From JALONH01 sp046329235 (GTDB lineage Bacteria > Bacteroidota > Bacteroidia > Cytophagales > Cytophagaceae), in assembly GCA_046329235.1 (NCBI GenBank), contig JAXLVA010000001.1, positions 2,480,001 through 2,544,000 on the forward strand: a stretch of 64,000 bases of DNA. The letters run 5' to 3'. Below are positions 27,738 to 36,735 of this stretch, piece after piece; position 1 is the stretch's first letter; every line of letters begins with the position of its first letter. The notes beneath the pieces were generated by a model, which saw only the letters and a program-made list of their open reading frames with translations, searched no databases and was not told the origin of the DNA. The position numbers and the translations under genes were made by a program.

Positions 27738-27867
27738 GCAAGCTGGGCGCTGGACCGACCGTTATATGCCCATGGATCTTCGAAAAATCGTATGTCTGCC
27801 TTCGCGCACACAACATTTTTCTCAACTATAAATGTGGGTGAGCTCGGCAGTAGCCCGTACAGCTTGC
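27738..27867 (+). ncRNA. structured 5' leader of the DEAD-box helicase mRNA
   Basis: The predicted transcript starts at the left arm of an 8-bp inverted repeat (GCAAGCTG 27738-27745, CAGCTTGC 27860-27867). Inside, TGGGC (27744-27748) pairs with GCCCA (27768-27772), ACATTT (27813-27818) pairs with AAATGT (27830-27835), and GGC-AGTA-GCC lies near 27846-27855, giving a multi-branched fold. It is more G+C-rich than its surroundings and carries no convincing ORF. A cis-acting leader or a mobile palindromic element are both possible. Confidence 0.5.
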
Positions 27868-27942
27868 GATTTTTGGTAAGTATGGTATCTGTTCTCATCA
27901 TACAACTATTTATTACGTTCACACTTCAACCTATATATTTCT

Positions 27943-29130
27943 TTGACATTTGCTGATTTTAATTTTCAAGAGGGTTTACTCAATAGCCTTGTCGACATGG
28001 GCTTCCAAAAACCTTCTCCAATACAAGAACAAGCTATCCCTATCATACAATCCGGTAAAGATTTAGTTGCCTGTGCCCAAACCGGCACAGGAAAAACAGC
28101 CGCATTCATGCTTCCTTTATTGGATAACATTGCAGTGAGTGAAACGGACGGTTTAGAAGTTTTAGTAATTGTACCTACCCGAGAATTAGCCATACAAATA
28201 GACCAGCAAATCCAAGGCTTCTCCTATCACATTTCTGTGAGTTCTACTGCCATTTATGGAGGAGGAGATGGTGCCACTTGGGATCAACAAAGACGCTCTT
28301 TAGTAGAAGGTGTCAACATCATTATTGCAACTCCGGGTAGACTTATGGCACAGTTACAGTCAGGTGTTGTTTCGTTGAAAACTGTCAAACATGTGGTATT
28401 AGATGAAGCAGATCGTATGTTAGACATGGGATTCTACGATGATATTGTAAGAATTCTAAAATATTTGCCAACGGTACGACAAACCATCATGTTCTCTGCT
28501 ACGATGCCTCCTAAAATGAGAAATCTAGCAAAACAATTAATGTTAAATCCGGTAGAAGTGAATATTGCCATCTCTAAACCGGCTAGTGGTATTAAGCAGT
28601 TAGCTTATATGGTTTGGAAAGCTAATAAGAATGTACTAGTTCAACATCTTCTATCCAAAGATGCTTACAATAGCATCATCATTTTTACCTCTACCAAAGA
28701 GGAAGTAAAAAAACTGGAACGTGACCTATCTAAATTAGGACTCAATTTAAAAGGATTTCATTCTGATTTAGATCAAGAAGAGCGCGAAGAAATCATGCGC
28801 AATTTTAGAAACAAACAATTGCAACTATTAATTGGTACAGATATTTTATCGCGGGGTATTGATATCGAAGGCATTGATCTGGTCATCAATATGGAAGTGC
28901 CGGGAGATCCGGAAAACTACATCCATCGTATAGGTCGAACCGCTAGAGCTTCTACCGAAGGCACGGCTATTACCTTCATCAGTGATGATGATCAATATAA
29001 ATTCTTTAAGATAGAATCCCTCATCGGTAGAGAAATCGAAAAACTTGCCACCCCTATAGAAATAGGAGATAGCCCTAGCTACAATCCGGAAATTAAAAAG
29101 AAGAAAGTCTTTAAACGTAAGCACAAATAA
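27943..29130 (+). CDS. DEAD-box ATP-dependent RNA helicase
   Basis: A 395-residue DEAD-box helicase (RhlE/DbpA-like core). All motifs are present: Q motif PSPIQEQAIP (25-33), AQTGTGKT (45-52), PTREL (78-82), DEAD at D154 (LDEADRMLDMG), SAT (about 183), and HRIGRTAR (328-335). The C-terminal extension is short and Lys-rich (KKKKVFKRKHK), typical of RNA-binding tails. The start is TTG, chosen because the family's first motif (TFADFNF) follows at once and no ATG is in frame upstream. The preceding structured leader makes translational control likely. Confidence 0.93.
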   Translation: MTFADFNFQEGLLNSLVDMGFQKPSPIQEQAIPIIQSGKDLVACAQTGTGKTAAFMLPLLDNIAVSETDGLEVLVIVPTRELAIQIDQQIQGFSYHISVSSTAIYGGGDGATWDQQRRSLVEGVNIIIATPGRLMAQLQSGVVSLKTVKHVVLDEADRMLDMGFYDDIVRILKYLPTVRQTIMFSATMPPKMRNLAKQLMLNPVEVNIAISKPASGIKQLAYMVWKANKNVLVQHLLSKDAYNSIIIFTSTKEEVKKLERDLSKLGLNLKGFHSDLDQEEREEIMRNFRNKQLQLLIGTDILSRGIDIEGIDLVINMEVPGDPENYIHRIGRTARASTEGTAITFISDDDQYKFFKIESLIGREIEKLATPIEIGDSPSYNPEIKKKKVFKRKHK

Positions 29131-29191
29131 TCCATCTTGCTTTTTTTGGTAAGATTTTTGAACTTCCCCATTCGTACTTTTATACTCGATC

Positions 29192-30697
29192 ATGATTAGA
29201 TTACTTATTACTCTAATTGCTATTGCTTTATCAGGTATTGTTCAAGCACAGCAACAAGCGTCTCAATGGTATTTTGGGCGTAACGCCGGAGTTAATTTTA
29301 ACACTCAACCTCCTACTGTAAAAACAGATGGAGTCCTCAATACCGAAGAAGGTTGTATTACTATCGCTGATGCACAAGGAAAACTCTTGTTTTATTCTGA
29401 TGGAGTGAACGTATGGAATAGTCAACATCAAACCATGCCGAATGGTACCGGATTAAAAGGTCACCCCTCTTCTACTTCCTCCGGTGTAGTAATCAAGCAA
29501 CCCGGAAACACAAATATCTATTTCTTATTTACCGTAGATGCTACTGCAGGTCCAAATGGATTAGAATATTCTGTGATTGATATGAATCTGCAAAACGGTT
29601 TGGGCGATGTATTGCCTGACAAAAAAAACATCATGTTACAAACACCTGTAACCGAAAAATTAACAGCGGTATCCCATCGCAATGGTGTTGATTATTGGAT
29701 TATTGCTCATGGTGACAAGAATAATAATTTCATAGCCTATTTATTAACCGCTACAGGAGTTAGTACGACACCCGTAGTGTCATCTATTGGCACTGTACAT
29801 GAAGGCGTAGGCAATTTATATACTCAAGGTTATATGAAATCCAATCCGGATGGCAGTAATCTAGCTGTAGCTTTAGAAGATAAACATGCGATTGAAATTT
29901 TAGATTTTGATAATAAAACTGGTTCTATCACACATCCTATCTATATTCAACTACCTAGTAACTCTTATACCTATGGAATTGAATTTTCTCCTAGTGGTTC
30001 TTTGTTATATGTGTCTGCCGCAGGCTTAGCTCAAATCTATCAATATAATTTACAAGCTGGCTCTGAAGAGGCTATAAAAGAAAGTAGAGTTGTAGTAGGT
30101 AGAGGAACAGTAGCTAAATGGATTGGTGCATTACAAATTTCAATTGATGGGAAAATCTATTTCACTCAATATGAAACGCCTTATTTAGGTTGTATCCCTT
30201 CTCCAAATACATTAGGTACAGGTTGTGGATTTGAAGAGAAAGCCATCGACCTTCAGGGGAAAAATTCCAGTTTAGGTTTACCTACTTTTAGTCAGAATTA
30301 TTTCTACAAAAGTGTACAAAAGAATATTACTTATTTTGATCCTACTAAAATAGAAAAAGGGAAAGCCTATGTATTAAAAAACATCTTGTTTGACTTTAAC
30401 TCCTCTACTTTAAAAACCACTTCGTATGTGGAAGTGGATAAAATAGTAGCAGCATTAAAGGCTAATCCGTCATTGAAAGTGGTCTTAAAAGGACATACAG
30501 ACAATATTGGTAACAAATCGTACAATATTCAACTATCGACGAATAGAGCGAAAGCTGTTGCTGATTATATCCAACAAAAAGGAATTGCTGCTGATCGCAT
30601 TCGCTATGAAGGTTATGGTAGCGGAGAGCCGGTGGCAGGGAACGATACTGAAGCAGGTAGAGCGCTCAATCGAAGAGTAGAAGCTGTTTTTGAATAA
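29192..30697 (+). CDS. OmpA-family protein with beta-propeller-like N-terminal region
   Basis: A 501-residue exported protein with signal peptide MIRLLITLIAIALSGIVQAQQ. Residues about 25-375 hold repeated beta-strand blocks of propeller type (WYFGRNAGVNFN, LLFYSDGVNVWN, YGIEFSPSGSLLYVSA). The C-terminal ~110 residues are an OmpA peptidoglycan-binding domain: VLKNILFDFNSSTLK, LKGHTDNIGNK and NRAKAVADYI through GYGSGEP to NRRVE. This combination is common in Bacteroidota envelope proteins, some T9SS-linked. It is monocistronic. Confidence 0.88.
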   Translation: MIRLLITLIAIALSGIVQAQQQASQWYFGRNAGVNFNTQPPTVKTDGVLNTEEGCITIADAQGKLLFYSDGVNVWNSQHQTMPNGTGLKGHPSSTSSGVVIKQPGNTNIYFLFTVDATAGPNGLEYSVIDMNLQNGLGDVLPDKKNIMLQTPVTEKLTAVSHRNGVDYWIIAHGDKNNNFIAYLLTATGVSTTPVVSSIGTVHEGVGNLYTQGYMKSNPDGSNLAVALEDKHAIEILDFDNKTGSITHPIYIQLPSNSYTYGIEFSPSGSLLYVSAAGLAQIYQYNLQAGSEEAIKESRVVVGRGTVAKWIGALQISIDGKIYFTQYETPYLGCIPSPNTLGTGCGFEEKAIDLQGKNSSLGLPTFSQNYFYKSVQKNITYFDPTKIEKGKAYVLKNILFDFNSSTLKTTSYVEVDKIVAALKANPSLKVVLKGHTDNIGNKSYNIQLSTNRAKAVADYIQQKGIAADRIRYEGYGSGEPVAGNDTEAGRALNRRVEAVFE

Positions 30698-30703
30698 TAG
30701 CTT

Positions 30704-30807
30704 ATAGTAGTTAGTCATTAGTATTTAGACTAGAAAAAGAAAGAGCCTACAAAATTATAGGCTCTTTCTTTTTATCTAATAACTAAATACTAGCAGCTAA
30801 CTACTAT
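30704..30807. terminator. terminator hairpin within an extended inverted repeat
   Basis: The core is a perfect 16-bp stem (30734-30749 with 30758-30773, loop 8 nt) with T-runs, terminating both convergent genes. Outside it, TAGTATTTAG/CTAAATACTA and ATAGTAGTTAG (30704-30714)/CTAACTACTAT (30797-30807) continue the dyad, so about 45 nt per arm can pair imperfectly. The outer arm overlaps the stop codon of the SRPBCC gene. Confidence 0.8.
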
Positions 30808-31334
30808 TTTTCAAGAATGGCTTTCATGTTTTTCAAATTCTGATTTTGCGCTTCTGTTATCATTCCTTTTCCTACTAGTTGAAAGATATTGAAAGGGTAT
30901 TTATCATTGGCGTAAAAATCGGCGGTTACTTGGGTATGTGTAGAGTCGATCATCGTACAAATAGTAGCCGCACTAGCAGTACTTTCAAACGGACGTTTGA
31001 ATCTTAATTCTACCACCATACTATCCTCTGTTAAACGAATGATTTCTTGTTCGCCCTCTCCTACTTCATCACTAGTAGAGTTCCAAGACTGAATAAAACC
31101 AACCGTACCATCTGTACCTTTGTATTCTACTTTAGCAGTAGTGTCTGCTTTCATCCAAACACTATATTCTTGTTGACGTTTGATTGTTTTAACAAAATCA
31201 AAGACTTCGCTTTTAGGTTTATCTATAACAGTGGAAACAGAAATAGTATACTGTTTAGGCAAAAACAAAGCAACAATAAGCGGAATTGCGATAATGACAG
31301 CGATTGCGACAGCTAAAATTTTGACGATTTTCAT
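30804..31334 (-). CDS. membrane-anchored SRPBCC-domain protein
   Basis: A 176-residue protein with an N-terminal hydrophobic anchor (about 5-26) followed by a START/SRPBCC (polyketide-cyclase-like) fold: ISVSTVIDKPKSEVFDFVKTIKRQQEYSVWM opens it and the tail helix (FQLVGKGMITEAQNQNLKNMKAILE) closes it. The ligand is unknown. It sits 38 nt downstream of the MgtC-family gene on the same strand, so co-transcription is possible. Confidence 0.82.
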   Translation of the reverse strand: MKIVKILAVAIAVIIAIPLIVALFLPKQYTISVSTVIDKPKSEVFDFVKTIKRQQEYSVWMKADTTAKVEYKGTDGTVGFIQSWNSTSDEVGEGEQEIIRLTEDSMVVELRFKRPFESTASAATICTMIDSTHTQVTADFYANDKYPFNIFQLVGKGMITEAQNQNLKNMKAILEK

Positions 31335-31372
31335 GATATTATAAAGTTATGTTAAAAGTGAATGCTTGATAT

Positions 31373-32017
31373 TTAAATGGTAAAGCTTTTGATATTTTCT
31401 TCTTTGATAAGAGTGGCACTAAATTTTTCCAAATTGGTTTTAGCTCCCTGCAATTTCCATCGGATGGTATAACAGTCGTTTGACATGTTTCTAGAAATAC
31501 GGCTATAGCTTAATTGAAACTCTTTCATTTTTTTCTCCAAAGCAAAACAAGCTTCATCTGCTGTGTGAAAAGTAATCATTAGGTCCTTGGTTTTTCTTTT
31601 ATTTTCTAAATAGTTTTCCAACACCTTAAGTGAGTGTAGAACTATAATTGTGATAACCGTACCAAACACGGCTAGCAATACTCTACCTGACCCAATAGCC
31701 ATACCCAATGCCGCACATATCCAAATAGTCGCTGCAGAAGTAAGTCCGGTAACTTTACTCTCATCACGGTACATAGCACCCGCACCTATGAAACCAATAC
31801 CGGTAATAATATTAGCTGCAATTCGATCTTGAGAGCCTATGCTCAGTGAAATAATGGTAAACAAACAGGACCCCATCGTCACTAACATGAGCGTACGCAA
31901 GCCTGTAGGTTTATGCTGCCACTCTCTTTCTATACCTATCAAAAAACCAACAAGCATAGATGCTAGAATATGCATTACAATGGAATAATCAATTTCGGTA
32001 TTAAAGATTTCGTTCAT
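31373..32017 (-). CDS. MgtC/SapB-family membrane protein
   Basis: A 214-residue protein. The N-terminal MgtC domain has about four to five membrane segments with the conserved GIEREWQHKPTGLRT (residues 27-42) and GFIGAGAMYRD motifs. A soluble C-terminal domain (about 135-214) follows, resembling ACT-like MgtC C-terminal regions. The start at 32017 gives MNEIFNTEIDY before the first helix; the frame continues 12 codons upstream. Homologues are linked to Mg2+ limitation and control of the F1Fo ATPase, but this is family knowledge. No Mg2+-sensing leader was recognised. Confidence 0.88.
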   Translation of the reverse strand: MNEIFNTEIDYSIVMHILASMLVGFLIGIEREWQHKPTGLRTLMLVTMGSCLFTIISLSIGSQDRIAANIITGIGFIGAGAMYRDESKVTGLTSAATIWICAALGMAIGSGRVLLAVFGTVITIIVLHSLKVLENYLENKRKTKDLMITFHTADEACFALEKKMKEFQLSYSRISRNMSNDCYTIRWKLQGAKTNLEKFSATLIKEENIKSFTI

Positions 32018-32076
32018 GGGATAGGGGGTACTCTTTTTTATCAAGTTAATCAAAAAATACTATTCCAGCCAAAAAC

Positions 32077-32106
32077 AAAAAAGCAGCCCAATTGAGCTGC
32101 TTTTTT
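32077..32106 (-). terminator. leu-ilv operon terminator
   Basis: AAAAAAGCAGC (32077-32087) and GCTGCTTTTTT (32096-32106) form an 11-bp stem with T-runs on both strands. It lies 24 nt past the ilvB stop codon. Confidence 0.92.
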
Positions 32107-32129
32107 AATATTCTAAAACTTGAATAAAC

Positions 32130-33851
32130 TTATTTTACTGCATTTACCTTAACAGGCTTTGCAGGATAGTAAATCGTATCGGATAAAGAAGTTCCCGGAG
32201 CTACCATCGGTAACACGTTTTCTTCTTTCATTACGTGTGCGTGGATTAAGAACGGACCTTCGTGCGCTGTTGCTTGTTCCATTGCTTTCTTGAAGTCTTC
32301 AGAAGTTTCGCAGTATACTGCTTTTACACCACATGCTTCTGCTAAAGCAACGAAGTTAGGGTTTAACAAATTCACACCGCTATAGTTCTTCGCGTAGAAT
32401 TGCTCTTGCCACTGACGTACCATTCCTAAATAGTTGTTATCTAAAACGACTATTTTCACCGGCCATTTCTCTTGAACGCAAGTAATCATTTCTTGCATGT
32501 TCATTTGGAAAGAACCGTCACCGGAGATACACCATACATCGTTGAAAGGGAACGCTGCCTGAGCACCCATCGCTGCCGGTAAGCCAAAGCCCATAGAACC
32601 TAGACCGCCGGAAGTTAAGAAGTGATTTGGCTTCAAACGTTGGCAGTATTGAGCTGCCCACATTTGGTGTTGTCCCACATCGGTAGAGATGATAGCATTG
32701 CGATCCATCGTATCATTCAACATTTGCAAGGCTGCAATTTGAGTGAAGCGACTTAAATCTGCCGGTGCTAATGGATACTCTTCACGTTGTTCATTCATGT
32801 GAGATAACCATGTAGCGCGGTCACGCATATTTTTCTCCGTACGAGTATCCGGAATCAAATTGATTACCGTTTTTAAATCTCCATTGATAAATACGTTTGT
32901 TTTAACGTTTTTAGAAGACTCACTCTTATCGATATCTACGTGTAATACTTTTGCTTTAGGCGCGAAGTCGGCAAGTTTACCTGTGATACGGTCATCAAAA
33001 CGAATACCCCATGCTACGATTAAGTCAGCATTTTGTACCGCTTCGTTACAGTATTTCATACCGTGCATACCTAACCACTGGAAGTACAATGGATCATCAT
33101 ACTCCATAGCACCAATACCTAAGATGGTAGAGATAACCGGAATGTTTTCACGGTGAACAAATGTTCTTAATTCTTCCCAAGCCTTAGATAATAATACCCC
33201 GTGACCTGCTAAGATTAAAGGCTTCTCTGCATTCTTAAACAATTCAACCGCTGCAGCGATATCTGCATCAGTGAAATTGTTAACTACTTCTCTTTCCGGT
33301 TTTACAAATTGTGCTTCCCAGTCTTCGTCTAGTTCCACGTATTCTCCTTGAATACTTCTAGGAACGTCCACTAATACAGGACCCGGACGACCGCTAATAG
33401 CTACGCGATAAGCATCTGTAAATATTTTAGCAGCGTTCGCTAAGTCTGTAATCAAATATGTTTTCTTCGTGATCGGAATACAGATACCAGTGATATCTGT
33501 TTCTTGGAACGCATCAGAACCAATTAAGTGGTAAGCTACCTGACCAGTGATGGCTACCATAGGAACGCTATCTGCATATGCATCAGCGATACCTGTAACT
33601 AAGTTAGTAGCTCCCGGTCCGGAAGTTGCCAAACAAAACCCCGGTCTGCCGCTCACGCGGGCATACCCATTGGCCATAAAAGCTGCGCCTTGCTCATGAC
33701 GGACCAGGACGCTATTCAGACTGCTATATGCTAGCGCATCATAAATAGGTAAAATGGCTCCACCCGGATAGGCAAAAAGATCGCGCGCATCTAACAATTC
33801 GATGATACGAACGATGTACTCTGCTCCTCTTAATTTAATTTTTGGCTTCAT
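32130..33851 (-). CDS. ilvB: acetolactate synthase large subunit
   Basis: A 573-residue biosynthetic acetolactate synthase catalysing the first common step of valine and leucine synthesis with thiamine diphosphate. AYPGGAILPIYDAL (28-40) and the catalytic E53 (RHEQG) mark the Pyr domain. GDGSFQMNMQE (about 444) is the Mg-TPP motif. It is the last gene of the operon, followed directly by a terminator; the regulatory subunit IlvN and reductoisomerase IlvC are not downstream or elsewhere in the window. Biosynthetic type rather than catabolic AlsS is inferred from operon context. Confidence 0.94.
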   Translation of the reverse strand: MKPKIKLRGAEYIVRIIELLDARDLFAYPGGAILPIYDALAYSSLNSVLVRHEQGAAFMANGYARVSGRPGFCLATSGPGATNLVTGIADAYADSVPMVAITGQVAYHLIGSDAFQETDITGICIPITKKTYLITDLANAAKIFTDAYRVAISGRPGPVLVDVPRSIQGEYVELDEDWEAQFVKPEREVVNNFTDADIAAAVELFKNAEKPLILAGHGVLLSKAWEELRTFVHRENIPVISTILGIGAMEYDDPLYFQWLGMHGMKYCNEAVQNADLIVAWGIRFDDRITGKLADFAPKAKVLHVDIDKSESSKNVKTNVFINGDLKTVINLIPDTRTEKNMRDRATWLSHMNEQREEYPLAPADLSRFTQIAALQMLNDTMDRNAIISTDVGQHQMWAAQYCQRLKPNHFLTSGGLGSMGFGLPAAMGAQAAFPFNDVWCISGDGSFQMNMQEMITCVQEKWPVKIVVLDNNYLGMVRQWQEQFYAKNYSGVNLLNPNFVALAEACGVKAVYCETSEDFKKAMEQATAHEGPFLIHAHVMKEENVLPMVAPGTSLSDTIYYPAKPVKVNAVK

Positions 33852-33886
33852 AAGATATTGCTCGAGGTATTGTTGCTTTGTATTTT

Positions 33887-35566
33887 TTATTTGTCAGTTA
33901 CACAACCTTCAGAGGCTGTGGCTACCGTTTTCATGTATTTGTAAAGTACGCCGGAAGTAGCGCGTGGTGCAGGTTGTTTCCAAGCTGCTTTACGTTGTGC
34001 TAATTCTGCATCAGAAACTTTCACATCCATCACGTTGTTTTCAACGTCGATACGAATGATGTCTCCGTTTTGAATTAACCCAATAGGTCCACCGTCAAAT
34101 GCTTCCGGAGTAATGTGTCCTACCACGAAACCGTGAGTACCACCGGAGAAACGTCCGTCAGTAATTAGAGCACATTTATCACCTAAACCTAAGCCCATCA
34201 ACAGAGCTGTTGGCTTTAACATTTCAGGCATACCAGGACCACCTTTAGGGCCCACGTAACGGATTACAATTACTTCACCTGCTTGTGCTTCTTTCGCCTC
34301 TAAACCTGCATTCAATGCTTCTTCTGATTCGTATACACGAGCCGGACCTTCAAAGAATAAACCTTCTTTACCGGTAATCTTCGCCACAGATCCTTGTGGA
34401 GCTATGTTTCCATAAAGGATTTGTAAGTGACCTGTTTGTTTGATTGGCTTATCCCAAGCATACATTAAGTCTTGATTCGCAGGTAAATCTTGAGCTTCTT
34501 TTAGATTCTCACCAACAGTTTTACCTGTTACAGTCATACAATCTAAATGAAGTAAATTATGTTTTGCTAACAAACGCATGACAGAAGGCACACCGCCAAT
34601 AGCGTCCATATCTTCCATCATATACTTACCGCTTGGTTTTAAGTCAGCCAATAACGGAGTTGTATTGCCGATGCGTTGGAAATCATCAATTGTTAAAGTA
34701 ACACCTGCAGCTCTCGCCATAGCGATTAAGTGCATTACAGCGTTCGTAGAACCTCCTAATACCATGATCACACGAATCGCATTTTCAAATGCTTTGAATG
34801 TCATGATATCACGTGGTTTGATGTCTCTTTCCAGAAGCATCATCATGGTTTTACCAATCGCTAGTGTTTCTTCTTTTTTCTTATCGCTTGTTGCAGGAGC
34901 GGTAGAAGAATATGGAAGTGTTAATCCCATAGCTTCAATCGCTGATGCCATTGTGTTTGCCGTGTACATACCACCACAAGCACCTGCACCCGGACAAGCA
35001 TTTTTAATCACACCTTGGTAATCTTCTTCGGAGATGGTACCGGCGATTTTTTTACCTAATGCTTCAAATGCAGAAACGATATTAAGTTTTTCACCTTTCC
35101 AATTCCCTGAACGAATAGTACCACCGTACACCATTAAAGATGGGCGATTCAAACGAGCCATTGCAATCACTGCACCCGGCATGTTTTTATCACAACCTAC
35201 TACAGTAACTAAACCGTCATAGTAGTGAGCTCCGGCAATGGTTTCAATAGAATCTGCGATTACATCACGAGAGACTAATGAATAACGCATACCTTCTGTA
35301 CCCATGGAGATACCATCACTCACGCCGATGGTGTTGAACCCAAGTCCAACCATACCGCCACGAGTAATACTACCTTTCACTTGTCCTGCAAGGATATTCA
35401 AGTGCATGTTACAAGTATTACCATCAAAACCTGTACTACCAATCCCTACGACTGGTTTTTTGAAATCTTCATCTGTGAATCCGGCACCGTACATCATCGC
35501 TTGAGATGCAGGTTGTGACGGATCTTGCGTCAGACGTTTACTGATTTTATTTAATTCGTTTGCCAC
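33887..35566 (-). CDS. ilvD: dihydroxy-acid dehydratase
   Basis: A 559-residue Fe-S dehydratase converting 2,3-dihydroxy-isovalerate and -methylvalerate to 2-keto acids. Cluster ligands include C52 (NTCNMHL), C125 (VGCDKNMPG) and the CPGAGACGGMYTANTM block near residue 197. The C-terminal ITDGRFSGGTHG motif is also present. It starts with GTG (MANELNKIS), unlike its ATG-starting neighbours. The spacing is 19 nt to leuB upstream and 35 nt to ilvB downstream, all in one operon. Confidence 0.96.
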   Translation of the reverse strand: MANELNKISKRLTQDPSQPASQAMMYGAGFTDEDFKKPVVGIGSTGFDGNTCNMHLNILAGQVKGSITRGGMVGLGFNTIGVSDGISMGTEGMRYSLVSRDVIADSIETIAGAHYYDGLVTVVGCDKNMPGAVIAMARLNRPSLMVYGGTIRSGNWKGEKLNIVSAFEALGKKIAGTISEEDYQGVIKNACPGAGACGGMYTANTMASAIEAMGLTLPYSSTAPATSDKKKEETLAIGKTMMMLLERDIKPRDIMTFKAFENAIRVIMVLGGSTNAVMHLIAMARAAGVTLTIDDFQRIGNTTPLLADLKPSGKYMMEDMDAIGGVPSVMRLLAKHNLLHLDCMTVTGKTVGENLKEAQDLPANQDLMYAWDKPIKQTGHLQILYGNIAPQGSVAKITGKEGLFFEGPARVYESEEALNAGLEAKEAQAGEVIVIRYVGPKGGPGMPEMLKPTALLMGLGLGDKCALITDGRFSGGTHGFVVGHITPEAFDGGPIGLIQNGDIIRIDVENNVMDVKVSDAELAQRKAAWKQPAPRATSGVLYKYMKTVATASEGCVTDK

Positions 35567-35585
35567 GTTGTGTTAAGCTAAAATG

Positions 35586-36668
35586 TTATGCTGTTACTTT
35601 TGCATTTTTCTCTACTAACTGTGCAATGTAAGCACCCACTTGAGTAGTAGAACTTGGATTCTCACGACGGATATCTACTGTAACTACACCGTCTTCCAGT
35701 GATTTTACTACAGCATTACGAATAGCTTTCGCTTCTTCCAATAAACCAAAAGATGTTTCTAATAACATAGCTGCAGACAAGATAGCTGCACATGGGTTAG
35801 CAATGTTTTTACCAGCTCCTTCCGGATAAGATCCGTGGATTGGCTCATATAATGCTACTGCGCTACCAACCGATGCAGAAGGTAACATACCCATTGAACC
35901 TGTGATAACAGATGCTTCGTCTGTGATGATATCACCGAACATGTTTTCTGTTAATACCACGTCAAAGTAAGCAGGTTGAGTAATGATTTTCATAGCAGCG
36001 TTATCTACGAACATGAAATCTAATTCAACGTCTGAATAGTTAGCAGCGTGGAATTCTTTTACTACTTCTCTCCATAAACGAGAAGAAGCTAATACGTTTG
36101 CTTTATCTACTAAAGTCACGCGGTTACGACGGATACGAGCAGATTCAAATGCTAATTTGCTAATACGTTCGATTTCAGCGCGAGTGTAAGTACATGTATC
36201 AAATGCCATGTTACCATCTTCGCTACGACCACGAGTACCGAAGTAAATACCACCGGTTAACTCACGGAATACTACGAAGTCAACACCGCTCACTAAGTCT
36301 GCACGAAGTGGAGAAGCGTTTTCTAAAATTTTATAAGTGTTTACCGGACGAATATTAGCGAATAAACCTAATGCTTTACGCATCGCTAATAAACCTTGTT
36401 CCGGACGTACTTTCGCTTTAGGATCGTTATCATATTTCGGGTGACCAATAGCACCGAATAAGATAGCGTCTGCTGCTTGACATACTTTTAATGTCTCATC
36501 AGGGAAAGGGTTACCTGTAGCGTCTATAGCTACTGCACCAACTAGTGCTTCTGTATAGTGGAATTTATGACCAAAAGATTTTTCGATAGCGTTAAGGACT
36601 AATAAAGCCTGATCAGTCACTTCCGGACCGATACCATCACCTTTTAATACTGCAATTTTCTTTTCCAT
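35586..36668 (-). CDS. leuB: 3-isopropylmalate dehydrogenase
   Basis: A 360-residue NAD-dependent beta-decarboxylating dehydrogenase, the third step of leucine synthesis. IAVLKGDGIGPEV opens it; RPEQGLLAMRKALGLFANIRPV carries the substrate arginines, and TDEASVITGSMGMLPSASVG with EPIHGSYPEGAGKNIANP are the metal/NAD regions. Length is as expected. Translated from ATG at 36668; 67 nt to leuD. Confidence 0.96.
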   Translation of the reverse strand: MEKKIAVLKGDGIGPEVTDQALLVLNAIEKSFGHKFHYTEALVGAVAIDATGNPFPDETLKVCQAADAILFGAIGHPKYDNDPKAKVRPEQGLLAMRKALGLFANIRPVNTYKILENASPLRADLVSGVDFVVFRELTGGIYFGTRGRSEDGNMAFDTCTYTRAEIERISKLAFESARIRRNRVTLVDKANVLASSRLWREVVKEFHAANYSDVELDFMFVDNAAMKIITQPAYFDVVLTENMFGDIITDEASVITGSMGMLPSASVGSAVALYEPIHGSYPEGAGKNIANPCAAILSAAMLLETSFGLLEEAKAIRNAVVKSLEDGVVTVDIRRENPSSTTQVGAYIAQLVEKNAKVTA

Positions 36669-36674
36669 TGTTTT

Positions 36675-36706
36675 AGCTTTGAGCTTTAAGCTTAAGGCTT
36701 AAGGCT
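36675..36706. repeat. AGCTTT/AAGCTT quasi-palindrome in the leuB-leuD gap
   Basis: The 67-nt gap between leuD and leuB contains repeated AGCTT-type words arranged almost symmetrically around AAGCTT. It can fold within the operon mRNA; no function is evident. Confidence 0.4.
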
Positions 36707-36735
36707 AGTTCTTTTATAAATCTTTTCTTTGATAA

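Noticed and set aside
27656..27922. 88-codon minus-strand frame between the two helicase genes
   Set aside because: It lies across the predicted structured leader and promoter of the DEAD-box gene, matches no family known to me and has atypical composition. It is best explained by non-coding structure.
34578..35021. 147-codon plus-strand frame inside ilvD
   Set aside because: It runs antisense to a conserved Fe-S enzyme and shows no independent features.
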